Assembly: GCA_007748055.1 (NCBI GenBank)
Contig: CP036279.1
Coordinates: 1,674,001-1,738,000 of the forward strand
Reading direction: 5' to 3'
Length of the DNA: 64,000 nt
Origin: Kolteria novifilia
GTDB taxonomy: Bacteria; Planctomycetota; Planctomycetia; Kolteriales; Kolteriaceae
Positions 12,501 to 18,587 of the stretch are shown here, in pieces (the first letter of the stretch is position 1; every line of letters starts with the position of its first letter). A program made the translations under genes and the position numbers. The notes under the pieces are model-generated. The model was not told where the DNA came from. It worked only from the letters and a program-made list of their open reading frames with translations, and did no database searches.

Positions 12501-15500
12501 TTGACGCGGCGGCCGAAACCTATCGCCAGGCCGAGGAGGACGCATGGGAGAACTACCAGACCTATGTCGACCTCTATCAAGCCGACTACGATGCCGCCGT
12601 GGCGGCGGCCGAAGCCTCGCGTGACGCGGTGATCGCCGCCAATCCGAACGCGATCTATGCCCCATCCGCGGCGGAGTACGATTCGGGATACCAGCAAACC
12701 CTCGAATCCGCTCGCACGGCCTTGGAAACGGCCATCGAATCGGCGGGAACGGCCTTCGAGTCAACGCTCGATGGCGCGAACGATGCCTATGATACGGCTG
12801 CGCAGTCGGCCAGCGATGCTTACACCGCCGCTCTCGCCGACGCGGATGGGACACGTGATGATGCCGTCGCTGCCGCTGAGGGCGCCCATGCGTCCGCCGT
12901 GCAAGCAGCCAACGATGCCTATCAAACGGCCGAGTCAAATGCAGCGGCCGCTCAGGCAGATGCCCAGGCGGCCGCCGATGCTACCTTCGACGATGTCGTA
13001 GCCATCGCGCAGGCTCAATACGACAGCGACGTTGCTGATGCCGAGGCTGCCTACGAGTCCACGACCACCACCGCCCAGGAGACGTATGACAACACCGTCG
13101 GGGGATTGAATGCAGCCTTCGACGCGGCCGTCGACCAACTCATCGCCAACTTTGAGGCTGACCTCGTCCAGCCACAGAACACGTTGCATGACGCGATCGA
13201 TGGTGCCAGAGAAACTCAGCAAGGTCAGATCAATTCCGCCATCGATTCATTCCGCACTGCGATGCAATCGGCCGCACGAACGCTCAATGGTCACTACGAG
13301 ACCGAGGGCGAGACCTACGCACAAGCGGTCAACGATGCGAACGATGCCTACTTTGACGCGATTGGGGACGCATCGACGAACGATGAGAGAAACACTCTCC
13401 TCAAGGAGAACGAACTCGCGCGTCGAGCAGCACAGCTCGACTACCTCAATGCGATCAAAACACACGAGCTCGCCTACACCGAATCGGAACAGTCGGAATC
13501 GGTCGCACTCGCGAGCGCCGTGACTGCCGCGGGAAAAGCGTTCCAGATAACCGAGGCGACTGCCGGAAACACCTTTGAGAACACCTACATTGAGAAACGA
13601 GCTCAGTTCGATCTCGACTACATGAATCTCGCGCTTCCATTGGCAACCTCGATTGCCGAGCACGGGCTCACCCTCGCCAATGCCCTCGCGAATGCGGAAT
13701 TTACCCTCGCTAACGCTCTCGTCGACGCCGCCGATGAGTACAACGCCACCGTCGGGGAGGCAGCGCCGACCAGAGATGCCGCCTATATCGAAGCCCAGAA
13801 GACCTACGACGATACCGTTGCCGAAGCAGCCAAAGCACAAGCGGATGCCTTGGCCGCCGCCGATCAAACGCTGAGCAATGCCCTCGCCGCGGCGGAGGCG
13901 ACTTGGGTCGGTTCGGAGGCGACTGCCGCGACGACGCAAGCCAATGCGATGGCGACGGCGGGAGTTACTTGGACGAACTCGATGTCGACGGCGCTGAACA
14001 CATACGAGAGTTCGGTCATTTCGGCTGCGGTTGGCTACGTCGGCACAGTCGCGGCTGCCCAAGCGTCAGCGGCGACAGCCGCCGCCGGTGGCAATGTGGA
14101 AGCCGCCAACGTGGCGCAGGCGTGGGCGGCCTACTACACGAATGTTGCGTCCGCGTGGCAGACCTTCGCCACCAACGAGTCGTCCGCTTTCACGACGTAC
14201 GTGACAACGACCGCAGTTGAGGCTCAACTTCAAACCTCATCGGAAGCGTCGGCCGCCGAAACCTACAAGAACGCGGTTGCTGGCGCGGCGGTCACCTGGG
14301 TGAGTGGTGCGGCCGAGTCTGCCAAGACTTACAACGACGCCATGGCCGAGGCGGGGCTTCAGTTCGCCCAGGCCGAAGCGACGGCCAACAAGTCGTACTC
14401 CGAATCGGTCGCCGAGGCGGCTAGAACACTCGACGACACCAGGGCGTCGGAGGACGCCACGCGTGTTCGCGGCAACGCCGACGCCGCCAAGACGAGGAAT
14501 CTGGCCGACGCCCAGGCCAGCAAGGCCCTGGTCGATGGCAACGCCGCCAATGACTCTTGGTGGCTCACGTTCACTTCGCCGAAAGTTGTCCAATACAAGC
14601 AAGCGATCAATGACATCAATCTGGAAGAGTCGATCGAAGCCGCGGACATCGGCAAGAGAAAGGCCGACAAGATTCATGAGGCCAACAAGGAGGGGCAACT
14701 CGTCCAAAAGGAATACGAGCACGATGGTATTATTCTCACCATGGACCTCGAATACGCGTGGTACAGTGAGATGGAACTCGATGAGATTGCGAACTACGCC
14801 ATCCCGCCACAGCAAGGAACCTGGACCGCTTGGATCCCCACACTGGATGAGACCGCCAACTTCGCCGCCGGCTGGGCGGATACATTGACGTTCAACGGTA
14901 CCTGGTATGTTCGTGAATACTTCGACGCCAACGACGGTATCGACCCCAATAGCGGCGCCTATCAAGCTGGGCAAGTGGCAGGCACCGGTGCGCAATTTGC
15001 GTTGTCATTCACTCCTGTCGGTGGTCCTCTTTGGGTCGCCAAGGTCGTGAAGGGCTACATGGTTGTCTCCGATGCCTTTGACCATGTCCAAACCGGCTAC
15101 CACATCATCAATGGGGACTTCGACGTTGCCGATGGCGTTGGGCTTGGTGGAGCCGTCTTAAACACCATGGGAGTACCAAAGTCCGTCAAGAAGTTCTTCG
15201 GCTGGTGCCCCTGCTTCGTCGCGGGCACACCCGTCGTCATGGCCAACGGGGAGCCGGAACTTTGGAACAAGCCGATCGTGGCTAATGTCGGCCCGAGCGG
15301 TGAGGAGATGAGGACCTATCTATTTGCGGGTGCCTTTGTCGCTCTCGCGGCGGCCGGAGCGGGGCTGCTGCCCGATCGCAAGCGCAAGAAGCGGGAGGAA
15401 CGGGAAGACCTCACGGATGCTGTCTTCGGCGACCAGGATCCGGAACTTTCCGAAGATCCGTTCAACGATCGAGACCGATCGCCGACTAGCCTCGCAAGGG

Positions 15501-16828
15501 ATGTCGCGGAACGAATCTCGCGGCATGACGACGTCTTCGCGTGGGAGGAGGACATTGACGACGAGGCTTCATGGCATGACGAGCCGGCCCCTTGCACCGA
15601 ACCCGTCCGAGCCAAGGCAGCGGTGACCCTTCTTGACAAACCGCCATCGCCCGAGGAGACTCACAAGAGTCGGGAGGGAGAGGTGAGCATGACCGAATCA
15701 CCGAAAGTGTCCGAGCCGCCGACAACGCGCCGTGGCCGTTTTGCGTGGGTTGCCGTGTGCCTGGCTCTCGCGGGATCGCTGTTCCTTGCTGGAGCGAGAA
15801 ATCCGCAACCCTCTGCCGCGAGCCCAGATCACTCTCCTATCGCCGTCGCGTCTAGCAACACTCCAGTACTTCCCACGAAGGGCATTGAAGAGATTCGCCT
15901 CGGCGAACGGGTGGTCGGCACGAACCCCGATCGTAGCGAAGTCGAACCGACGGCCGAACCCGATGCCAAGACATGGCGGCACGTCACGCTTTGGATGACG
16001 AAAGCGGACGGCGGCCGTCTCGATATCGAGCTACTGCGGCCCTTGGCGTGGCTCGAGGCTCAAGAGGCTACGGTCGGCGACACGATTCATCTCGACCTGG
16101 AGGAGATGGGGGCCCACGGCCCCGCTGTCATCACCGCCATCGCTCCTTGTCCGGCGATCGAACCAGGCGACGGCAATGTCGTCACCGGTCGCTTCATTCA
16201 CCAAGCCGCCGGCAACATCGTCGATCTCCGCCTCGCCAACCAATCCGAAGCCACCGGCGTCACCGACAATCACCGCTATTGGTCCGTCGAACGCAACGCC
16301 TTCATCCCTGTTGGCCAGCTTCGAGTCGGCGAAACCCTCGACACCCTTCACGGCCGCACCACCGTCGCCTCGATCACGCCACGCTCTTCAACCGAGGCCG
16401 TCTACAATCTCGAAGTCCACAACGAGCACGTCTACCGCGTGGGCAGCGTTGGGACGTTGGTGCACAATAGTTATGTTCAGCAACTACGCAAGAGCGGAAC
16501 GTCTGCTAGACAAGCACTTCGAAGATCAGTCCCCGGGAGTGGTGGGCAAACGCACCATATCATTCCGTTTGAAAGTCGCAATCATGACCTAGTAGAGCGT
16601 GCTGCTCGCGGCGGCTTCAACATAAACGGCGCCAACAACGGGATTCGACTAGGACGTCTTCAGCATCTGGGATCTCATCCAAAGTACAATGCTGCAATCA
16701 ACAAGAGGTTGGATGGGATCATAGAGCTGAACCCTGGTATTTCTGATGCTGATGCGGCGAGAGCACTCCAGGAATACGCTGATCAGTTGCGTGCGGGACT
16801 CGAACGTAGCACAAGCATGCTTCATTAG
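563..16828 (+). CDS. Giant cadherin-like/PA14/Hint polymorphic toxin with AHH nuclease tip
   Basis: Predicted cell-surface polymorphic toxin of about 5,421 residues. Start: the frame opens at GTG 464, but ATG 563 has GAGGGG about 7 bases upstream and gives the usual short Arg-rich N-terminus ending in the planctomycete EALEQR motif. Order: low-complexity segment; 29 cadherin-like repeats, each with a FTYKVSDG-type motif, several carrying Gly-Tyr inserts; three PA14 domains after repeat 4 (residues about 725-1150); Ala/Asp/Tyr-rich coiled coil (about 3826-4755); Hint start CFVAGTPVV (Cys about 4884); an insertion with two hydrophobic segments (about 4917-4936 and 5060-5078); Hint end LVHNS (about 5303); then about 118 residues with THHIIP and an NG...H...HPKYN pattern, as in the AHH family of HNH/EndoVII nucleases. 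By family knowledge Hint self-cleaves and frees the nuclease. The next gene is the likely immunity gene. Domain calls come from motifs; secretion route is inferred. Confidence 0.85.
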   Translation: MRLPFSILPAEARTDRRPRKTSRTASTPPLGVEALEQRSAPSGNIYAMIPFLPSLYGLWNGLAVNEEESVAGKQPPRNLPPIEDLPFFMGDPMREETLGKESESESKKRSPQPPRIDPSLFYNQTTTAEQADEPDPFNPIADLFAEEPETSQSGSRQRPRGDQGGAEPVRAELPGPTESIIAVAGGSGGAGGGTGSGGARVQQPRSSDGAGSDEGSSSDGAGLSVESLTTSELVSVDPAVATPSSSVAATASGAKDAGANLATEPLTMFLSSGSLSAVDDSYSVQHGETLDVSGGGGYGYGYGYGYGYGGSVSGVMLNDTVSGSVWAQRIQNVQHGNLYFYSDGSFNYSPYYGFAGTDTFTYKVTDGTDESNEATVTINVTNNAPVAVNDSFDVMHDTTLDVSGGGGYGYGYGYGYGGSGGVLANDSDADNDTFYAQLVSGPSHGALNWFYSDGSFRYTPAAGYVGSDSFTYKVNDSVSDSNTATVSINVANSTSPPVAVDDNYSIHHADTLYANNYGGYGYGYGATGVLTNDSSPDQLSLTAILVAGPSNGNLSYLASDGSFYYTPNNGFVGTDTFTYKVSDGAVESTTATVTINVTNAAPNAVDDAYSIPADTTLDAGVGGGYGYGYGYGYGYGYGGGVTTAPEKLLDNDSDADNDALTAILVSGPSHGTLNWLYNDGTFRYTPDTGFNGVDTFIYKASDGAEESLATVMISVGSGGGSGSGLTATYHNDAFLASNATTQLDAGINFNWGSGAPTAGINADGFSVQWKGEVEPDESGTYTFLLNSDEGVRLWVDNQLVIDAWDKTTPGEVSGTIDLAAFQRANVIVDYRDNAGDAFVTLSWQKPSQGTPEVVPVGRLYDGFTQAAVVGLTAEYFQYQFGEKLLTRVDETIDFDWTTLGPHSRVPTDGFSARWTGQIIAPATDTYTFHVTAPDGLRLYVNNQLIIDDLDRDGGGAIERTATIALEAGKRYEFGLEYVDRSSSPEIELRWSRTGNPTPQIITSNYLLPNSVAGNGDGLVGRYYDDENLTSHVFTREDAVIDFDWASGSPDASIGADTFSVRWTGQVQARISGDTHFNLVSDDGVRLWVNDQLIIDAWDSVGLTNHTGVINLGAGSKYDIKLEYREQTGAARVRLSWWGNGLPEEVIITNRLEGDNLPPLAVDDTYDLHQGTTLEVAAAGLLANDTDADSDPLTTILVADVQRGTLSLAADGSFTYTPAVGYVGSDSFTYKVTDGVAESGVATVNLSVTNNVPVAVDDSYEVPDGDVLAAGGATYGGGGYGYGYGYGTGAVVNDPVSLLGNDTDLDDDSLLAQLVVGPSSGSLDTFNADGSFVYIPNPGFIGSDSFTYKVSDGAAESNIATVTLTVTGTAVLIANDDAYSVHHRDVLDETGGGGGYGYGYGYGYGYGGSTSGVLLNDTANGSSWVERVQNVQHGYLYLYSDGSFTYDPNYGYTGTDSFTYRIRDGVNESNVATVTINVTNTAPVAVNDSFDVMHDTTLDVTSGGGGYGYGYGYGYGYGGSSSGVLVNDTDADNDPIYSQLVSGPSHGTLNWFYSDGTFRYTPNPGYVGPDSFTYKVNDTADDSNTATVSINVANSTSPPVAVDDSYSVHQGGTLYASNYGGYGYGYGSTGVLTNDSSPDQLSLTATLVAGPSNGNLSYLSSDGSFYYTPNNGFVGTDTFTYKVSDGAAESTEATVTINVTNSAPVGVDDSYTIPAGSSLEAGSGGGYGYGYGYGYGYGGGTVHSSESVLDNDSDADNDPLTAVLVAGPSDGSLNWFYSDGTFSYTPNTGFQGVDSFTYKANDGAEESDPVLVTIVVGDPASVPTANDDGYSVHQGTVLSVDGYGSPTLLANDESPNQLPLNAILASGPSHGSLDPLNADGTFTYTPGAGFVGTDTFTYRVNDGALESNLATVTITVTNTAPVSATDSYDIIHDRTLTIDASSGVLANDNDDDSDALTAILVADVQHGVLDLDDDGSFTYTPAAGYLGSDSFSYRLFDGAEESGTETVSLTVTNNAPVAVADGYSVLHDRVLTRDVVGGLLANDSDADSDALTVVLVADVQQGSLELETDGSFIYTPAAGYVGADSFSYKLSDGAEESATVTVSLTVTNTDPVVADDAYTVVHDRANVIAIAQGVLANDTDADSDALTPTVIADVQHGLLELAADGSFTYTPAAGYTGPDSFTYQVSDGAVDSLVATVTLTVVNTAPIATDDSYSTVHDQPLTVVAAGVLTNDSDAESDPLTPVVVTDVAHGTLELAADGSFLYTPAAGYVGADFFTYKVDDGLDESGVATVTIDVTNTVPVGVDDSYSLYHDRTLTVGASGVLGNDTDGENDTLTAALVTDVQHGTLALAANGSFIYTPAAGYVGSDSFTYEASDGLQTSNLVTVSLDVTNTAPIAADDVYGVLHDQALTIDAGSGVLANDSDGENDGLTITIVSDVQHGVLALETDGSFTYTPDAGYLGADSFTYTLFDGVTDSGLATVTLSVSNSVPEAQADTYSVIHDRDLDVAVANGVLVNDSDPESDALTASLVTNAQHGTVDLEEDGSFVYTPTPGYVGPDSFTYMASDGVSTSSIVTVTLDVTNNDPVANADSFETSHGQLLSVVPEVGLLSNDLDSDGDGLTAIKVTDPTHGTLVQFEADGSFIYEPEAGHVGTDSFTYKVSDGVGESSVVTVTIGIGNTAPVAVADSYSAYQETPLVVAVGASSLVANDSDADDDSLHAVRVSEPANGTITAFAGDGSFTYQPNVGFVGVDEFTYLVSDGVADSSVVTVSIDVASSVPVAQSEEYFILHDTILNSVAGNDGLLENDSSPLSLTLTATLVAGPASGTLTSFATDGSFTYEPNLGFVGVDSFTYKVNDGTRDSAAATVTILVNGAAPVGNADSYTIVHDQLFRAGYAAEPGDPVIPGVLGNDTDSDGNQLTAVLVAAPSNGLLLELNADGSFVYAPRQGFTGTDSFTYQASDGLLSSSPVTVTLNATNETPSTTDDGFSVPAGQRLFAGVDPGVDGDDGQGGEEDSFAYDTRTVLDNDNSWDEEPSFVSLVSGPTNGALSLRSDGSFIYSPNHGFAGTDSFTYVVRDGISESNAATVTINVVGNVIGVQSAAYTIPDNTALRFGHEDLGVGEEGESNSVVIDGSLLDSATDDHQKELTTTLVDSPSNGLLTWFADGTFIYRPNAGFTGIDTFSYKATDGIFESSIAIVTINVSNGVPIATDDAYTILHDSQLSALVVPLDEDSPVESILSNDSDPDGDHLNVSLVASVSNGVLNLSDSGSFTYTPNAGFVGTDQFTYRVTDGSDESNDATVTITVSDGDIVANDDSFDLVHGNVLNVAAPIEDDEDGASSAGGVPTYGVLSNDSFTNGASLSAILVDDVANGTLEFQPDGSFTYHPNPGFVGVDSFTYRATDGTYQSELATVLINVTNEGVVAQNDTFTVAHDRSLQVPEPTEFETEEGYLDDYYNRFFYGYGYGTGSQLGVLSNDQIVDDDSVTVELVSDVSNGTLSLLGDGSFGYRPTPGFVGTDSFTYSVSDGVTDSNVATVTIHVVNTAPQAVNDDYTVKHDETLVAFAVAVDNDGVSVLDNDSDAEQDALEITVVDDVSHGTLSMSFEGSFTYTPHPGFTGVDTFTYRLSDGLLDSPLATVTINVVNSAPVATDNSFVVDSGETLSVYGWDLGNSGSNGSGTGLVNNDYDRDGDEILASVVTGPANGTLVLNASGSFDYVSDTGFSGTDSFTYSVSDGIATSNVATVTITVEAVAPMAAPLMAPLAITQGIPPTFDSAFVDQETLEQGTQQALVLPSTGVGGAGPLFAPMAATQPDDPAVETDDPWAQQHQQFLQEIRAIKEGLDDDLEDLNEEFRDAQIGFEQDRFAAWLTLSLGSGVELANWMHSMAEEANGQAYSQALRDSKDAYEDAVEENDSTYETRVSNAQRTYNQSVESAKDTYEAAVANARLQFDQTDEEESEVYRAAIADADEAYDSAIAAAEQTLRDAIDAAAETYRQAEEDAWENYQTYVDLYQADYDAAVAAAEASRDAVIAANPNAIYAPSAAEYDSGYQQTLESARTALETAIESAGTAFESTLDGANDAYDTAAQSASDAYTAALADADGTRDDAVAAAEGAHASAVQAANDAYQTAESNAAAAQADAQAAADATFDDVVAIAQAQYDSDVADAEAAYESTTTTAQETYDNTVGGLNAAFDAAVDQLIANFEADLVQPQNTLHDAIDGARETQQGQINSAIDSFRTAMQSAARTLNGHYETEGETYAQAVNDANDAYFDAIGDASTNDERNTLLKENELARRAAQLDYLNAIKTHELAYTESEQSESVALASAVTAAGKAFQITEATAGNTFENTYIEKRAQFDLDYMNLALPLATSIAEHGLTLANALANAEFTLANALVDAADEYNATVGEAAPTRDAAYIEAQKTYDDTVAEAAKAQADALAAADQTLSNALAAAEATWVGSEATAATTQANAMATAGVTWTNSMSTALNTYESSVISAAVGYVGTVAAAQASAATAAAGGNVEAANVAQAWAAYYTNVASAWQTFATNESSAFTTYVTTTAVEAQLQTSSEASAAETYKNAVAGAAVTWVSGAAESAKTYNDAMAEAGLQFAQAEATANKSYSESVAEAARTLDDTRASEDATRVRGNADAAKTRNLADAQASKALVDGNAANDSWWLTFTSPKVVQYKQAINDINLEESIEAADIGKRKADKIHEANKEGQLVQKEYEHDGIILTMDLEYAWYSEMELDEIANYAIPPQQGTWTAWIPTLDETANFAAGWADTLTFNGTWYVREYFDANDGIDPNSGAYQAGQVAGTGAQFALSFTPVGGPLWVAKVVKGYMVVSDAFDHVQTGYHIINGDFDVADGVGLGGAVLNTMGVPKSVKKFFGWCPCFVAGTPVVMANGEPELWNKPIVANVGPSGEEMRTYLFAGAFVALAAAGAGLLPDRKRKKREEREDLTDAVFGDQDPELSEDPFNDRDRSPTSLARDVAERISRHDDVFAWEEDIDDEASWHDEPAPCTEPVRAKAAVTLLDKPPSPEETHKSREGEVSMTESPKVSEPPTTRRGRFAWVAVCLALAGSLFLAGARNPQPSAASPDHSPIAVASSNTPVLPTKGIEEIRLGERVVGTNPDRSEVEPTAEPDAKTWRHVTLWMTKADGGRLDIELLRPLAWLEAQEATVGDTIHLDLEEMGAHGPAVITAIAPCPAIEPGDGNVVTGRFIHQAAGNIVDLRLANQSEATGVTDNHRYWSVERNAFIPVGQLRVGETLDTLHGRTTVASITPRSSTEAVYNLEVHNEHVYRVGSVGTLVHNSYVQQLRKSGTSARQALRRSVPGSGGQTHHIIPFESRNHDLVERAARGGFNINGANNGIRLGRLQHLGSHPKYNAAINKRLDGIIELNPGISDADAARALQEYADQLRAGLERSTSMLH
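1390..2715 (+). repeat. Segmental duplication copy A (four GY-insert cadherin-like repeats)
   Basis: Block of four consecutive cadherin-like repeats within the giant gene, each containing a Gly-Tyr-rich insert. The same four in the same order recur at about 4680-6010, with near-identical stretches such as VNDSFDVMHDTT and PNNGFVGTDTFTYKVSDGA. The three PA14 domains and two other repeats lie between the copies. This indicates a multi-repeat segmental duplication rather than gradual single-repeat expansion. Boundaries are approximate. Confidence 0.8.
4680..6010 (+). repeat. Segmental duplication copy B (four GY-insert cadherin-like repeats)
   Basis: Second copy of the four-repeat block at about 1390-2715. 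Repeat order, Gly-Tyr insert placement and the NSTSPPVAVDD linker are all conserved. The inserts differ in the number of Gly-Tyr units between copies, as expected from slippage. Boundaries are approximate. Confidence 0.8.
15494..16471 (+). repeat. Direct repeat, Hint-region copy 1 (inside giant toxin)
   Basis: This stretch of the giant gene starts at ARDVAERISRHDDVF and ends at LVHNS. It recurs at 17292-18266 with high identity over most of its length, especially the last 500 bases. Both copies lie in the coding frame of their gene. Homology stops at the toxin boundary immediately after LVHNS: the AHH nuclease follows here and an unrelated domain follows the other copy. Confidence 0.9.
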
Positions 16829-16844
16829 ACATCAAGGGAGAACT

Positions 16845-17288
16845 ATGGAGTGGGAACGCCTTAAGAACAACTACACTGTCGCAACCGTCAACGCAGGCGA
16901 ACCGATCGAGGACGCCATGGTGGAGCTATGCACGCATATCCTAGAGGTGATCATTCCGGAAAACCGCAATGTTTCTTGGGATTATCTTCGGGTTGAACTT
17001 TGGCCTGATTCGGGGCGAATCATTGTGTTCCCATCGTCCCTTTCAAACCCAAATAGAATCGAAGATTCTGGTTGCCAGATTGTATTCGACAATCTGCTTG
17101 AAGAATATGACAGGCTGGCTGAATCTGGCCTGGATGACGACGTCTTCGATGCCAAGATTCTGGAATTGGAACAAAGATGGGTTAACATTCTGTCGAAGAT
17201 TGTGACAAAGCTGGGCCTTGCTAAGTATCGTATTCAGTTCTGGGATCCTGATGATCAGCTCTTGGAACTGCAAAACGAAGTGGATTGA
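16845..17288 (+). CDS. Candidate immunity protein for the AHH nuclease
   Basis: Acidic protein of 147 residues starting MEWERLKNNY. ATG 16845 is chosen because AAGGGAG lies 5-12 bases upstream; the frame stays open further 5', but that part overlaps the end of the toxin gene. It begins 16 bases after the toxin stop, the usual toxin-immunity arrangement. No signal peptide or membrane segment is visible, which fits a cytoplasmic protein binding an incoming nuclease. The family is not recognised. Base composition is visibly more AT-rich than the upstream giant gene, as is common for exchanged toxin/immunity pairs. The stop at 17286-17288 is followed without a gap by the reading frame of the orphan Hint cassette. 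Immunity function is inferred from position only. Confidence 0.6.
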   Translation: MEWERLKNNYTVATVNAGEPIEDAMVELCTHILEVIIPENRNVSWDYLRVELWPDSGRIIVFPSSLSNPNRIEDSGCQIVFDNLLEEYDRLAESGLDDDVFDAKILELEQRWVNILSKIVTKLGLAKYRIQFWDPDDQLLELQNEVD

Positions 17289-17291
17289 TGC

Positions 17292-18266
17292 GCCAGGGAT
17301 GTCGCGGAACGAATCTCGCGGCATGACGACGTCTTCGCGTGGGAGGAGGACATTGACGACGAGGCTTCATGGCATGGCGAACGGGCCCCTTGCACCGAAC
17401 CAGTCCGAACCAAGGCAGCGGTGACCCTTCTTGACAAACCGCCCATGGCTAGAGAGACTCACGAGAACCAGGAGCAGTCCATGAACGACGGTGCATCGGC
17501 AAAGACGCTCGAACGTCCGAAGAGGGGTCGAGGACGTTTCGCGTGGGTCGCCTTCTGCCTGGCGCTCGCGGGCTCACTCTTCTTCGCCGGCATCCGAAGC
17601 CCGCAGCCCACCAGCGCCAACCACACCGCATCGCTGGCGGTCGCGGCGGTCACGCCCGAGAAGCTACCGACGAAAGCGATCGAGGAGGTCGCTCTCGGCG
17701 ACCGTGTCGTCGGCACGAATCCCGACCGAAGCGAAGTCGAACCCACGGCCGAGCCCGATTCCAAGACATGGCGGCACGTCACGCTTTGGATGACGAAAGG
17801 CAACGGCGGCCGTCTCGATATCGAGCTGTTGCGGCCCTTGGCGTGGCTCGAGGCTCAAGAGGCTACGGTCGGCGACACGATTCATCTCGACCTGGAGGAG
17901 ATGGGGGCTCACGGCCCCGCCGTCATCACCGCCATCGCTCCCTGTCCGGAGATCAAGCCCGGCGACGGCAACGTCGTCACCGGCCGCTTCATCCACCAAG
18001 CCGCCGGCAACATCGTCGATCTCCGCCTCGCCAACCAATCCGAAGCCACCGGCGTCACCGACAACCACCGCTACTGGTCCGTCGACCGCAAGCAATTCGT
18101 CCCCGCTGGTCAGCTTCGCCGCGGCGAGACCCTCGACACCCTCCACGGCCGCACCACCGTCGCCTCGGTCACCTCCCGTCCCGGTAACGACACCGTCTAC
18201 AACCTCGAAGTCCACAACGAGCACGTCTATCGTGTGGGCACCGTTGGGGCCTTGGTGCATAATAGC
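17292..18266 (+). repeat. Direct repeat, Hint-region copy 2 (orphan cassette)
   Basis: Second copy of the 15494-16471 segment. Its first homologous codon is only one codon after the immunity stop at 17286-17288. It lacks the Hint N-terminal Cys segment CFVAGTPVV present in the giant gene. It ends at the same LVHNS boundary, then leads into a different toxin tip. Recombination between copies would keep frame and swap the tip of the giant protein. Confidence 0.88.
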
Positions 18267-18587
18267 TACATTACAACTTCCTATGGAAGATATGTGCGAA
18301 GAGTTGACAACTATAAACACTCTCTAGATCCAAGACATGTGAAGTCTGCCGCGAGGGAGAAAGCAGGCGAAGTCGTGAGCCGCAAAGAAAGTGGAGTTCC
18401 GTATGATCACCTTACAGAAACGAGAAACGATATGGCATCAGCAAAGAGACATATTGTTAACATCAAAAAGCACTTGAGTGATCGGAATTTGTCGAAGGCA
18501 AACAGAGCGATCATTGAAGGGGAACTTGGGGAATTGTCGAATCTGCTTGACAACGCGGAAAACATCCTCGGAGAATTGGCCCGGTGA
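17481..18587 (+). CDS. Orphan Hint-toxin cassette with Ntox28-like C-terminal domain
   Basis: Truncated duplicate of the giant toxin's C-terminus. Start: the frame is open from 17289; GTG 17421 is possible, but ATG 17481 has AGGAG six bases upstream. Residues are an N-terminal Arg/Lys stretch, one membrane segment (FAWVAFCLALAGSLFFAG), the second part of the Hint domain ending ALVHNS, then about 107 residues with YDHLTETRNDM, KKHLSDRNLS and ELGELSNLLDNAE. These match my recollection of polymorphic toxin type 28 (Ntox28, a predicted RNase family). The Hint N-terminal Cys is absent, so self-cleavage is unlikely in this form. The toxin part is markedly more AT-rich than the Hint part. Most likely an orphan module that is expressed after recombination into the giant gene, although the ATG could give a small membrane-anchored product. 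Confidence 0.75.
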   Translation: MNDGASAKTLERPKRGRGRFAWVAFCLALAGSLFFAGIRSPQPTSANHTASLAVAAVTPEKLPTKAIEEVALGDRVVGTNPDRSEVEPTAEPDSKTWRHVTLWMTKGNGGRLDIELLRPLAWLEAQEATVGDTIHLDLEEMGAHGPAVITAIAPCPEIKPGDGNVVTGRFIHQAAGNIVDLRLANQSEATGVTDNHRYWSVDRKQFVPAGQLRRGETLDTLHGRTTVASVTSRPGNDTVYNLEVHNEHVYRVGTVGALVHNSYITTSYGRYVRRVDNYKHSLDPRHVKSAAREKAGEVVSRKESGVPYDHLTETRNDMASAKRHIVNIKKHLSDRNLSKANRAIIEGELGELSNLLDNAENILGELAR

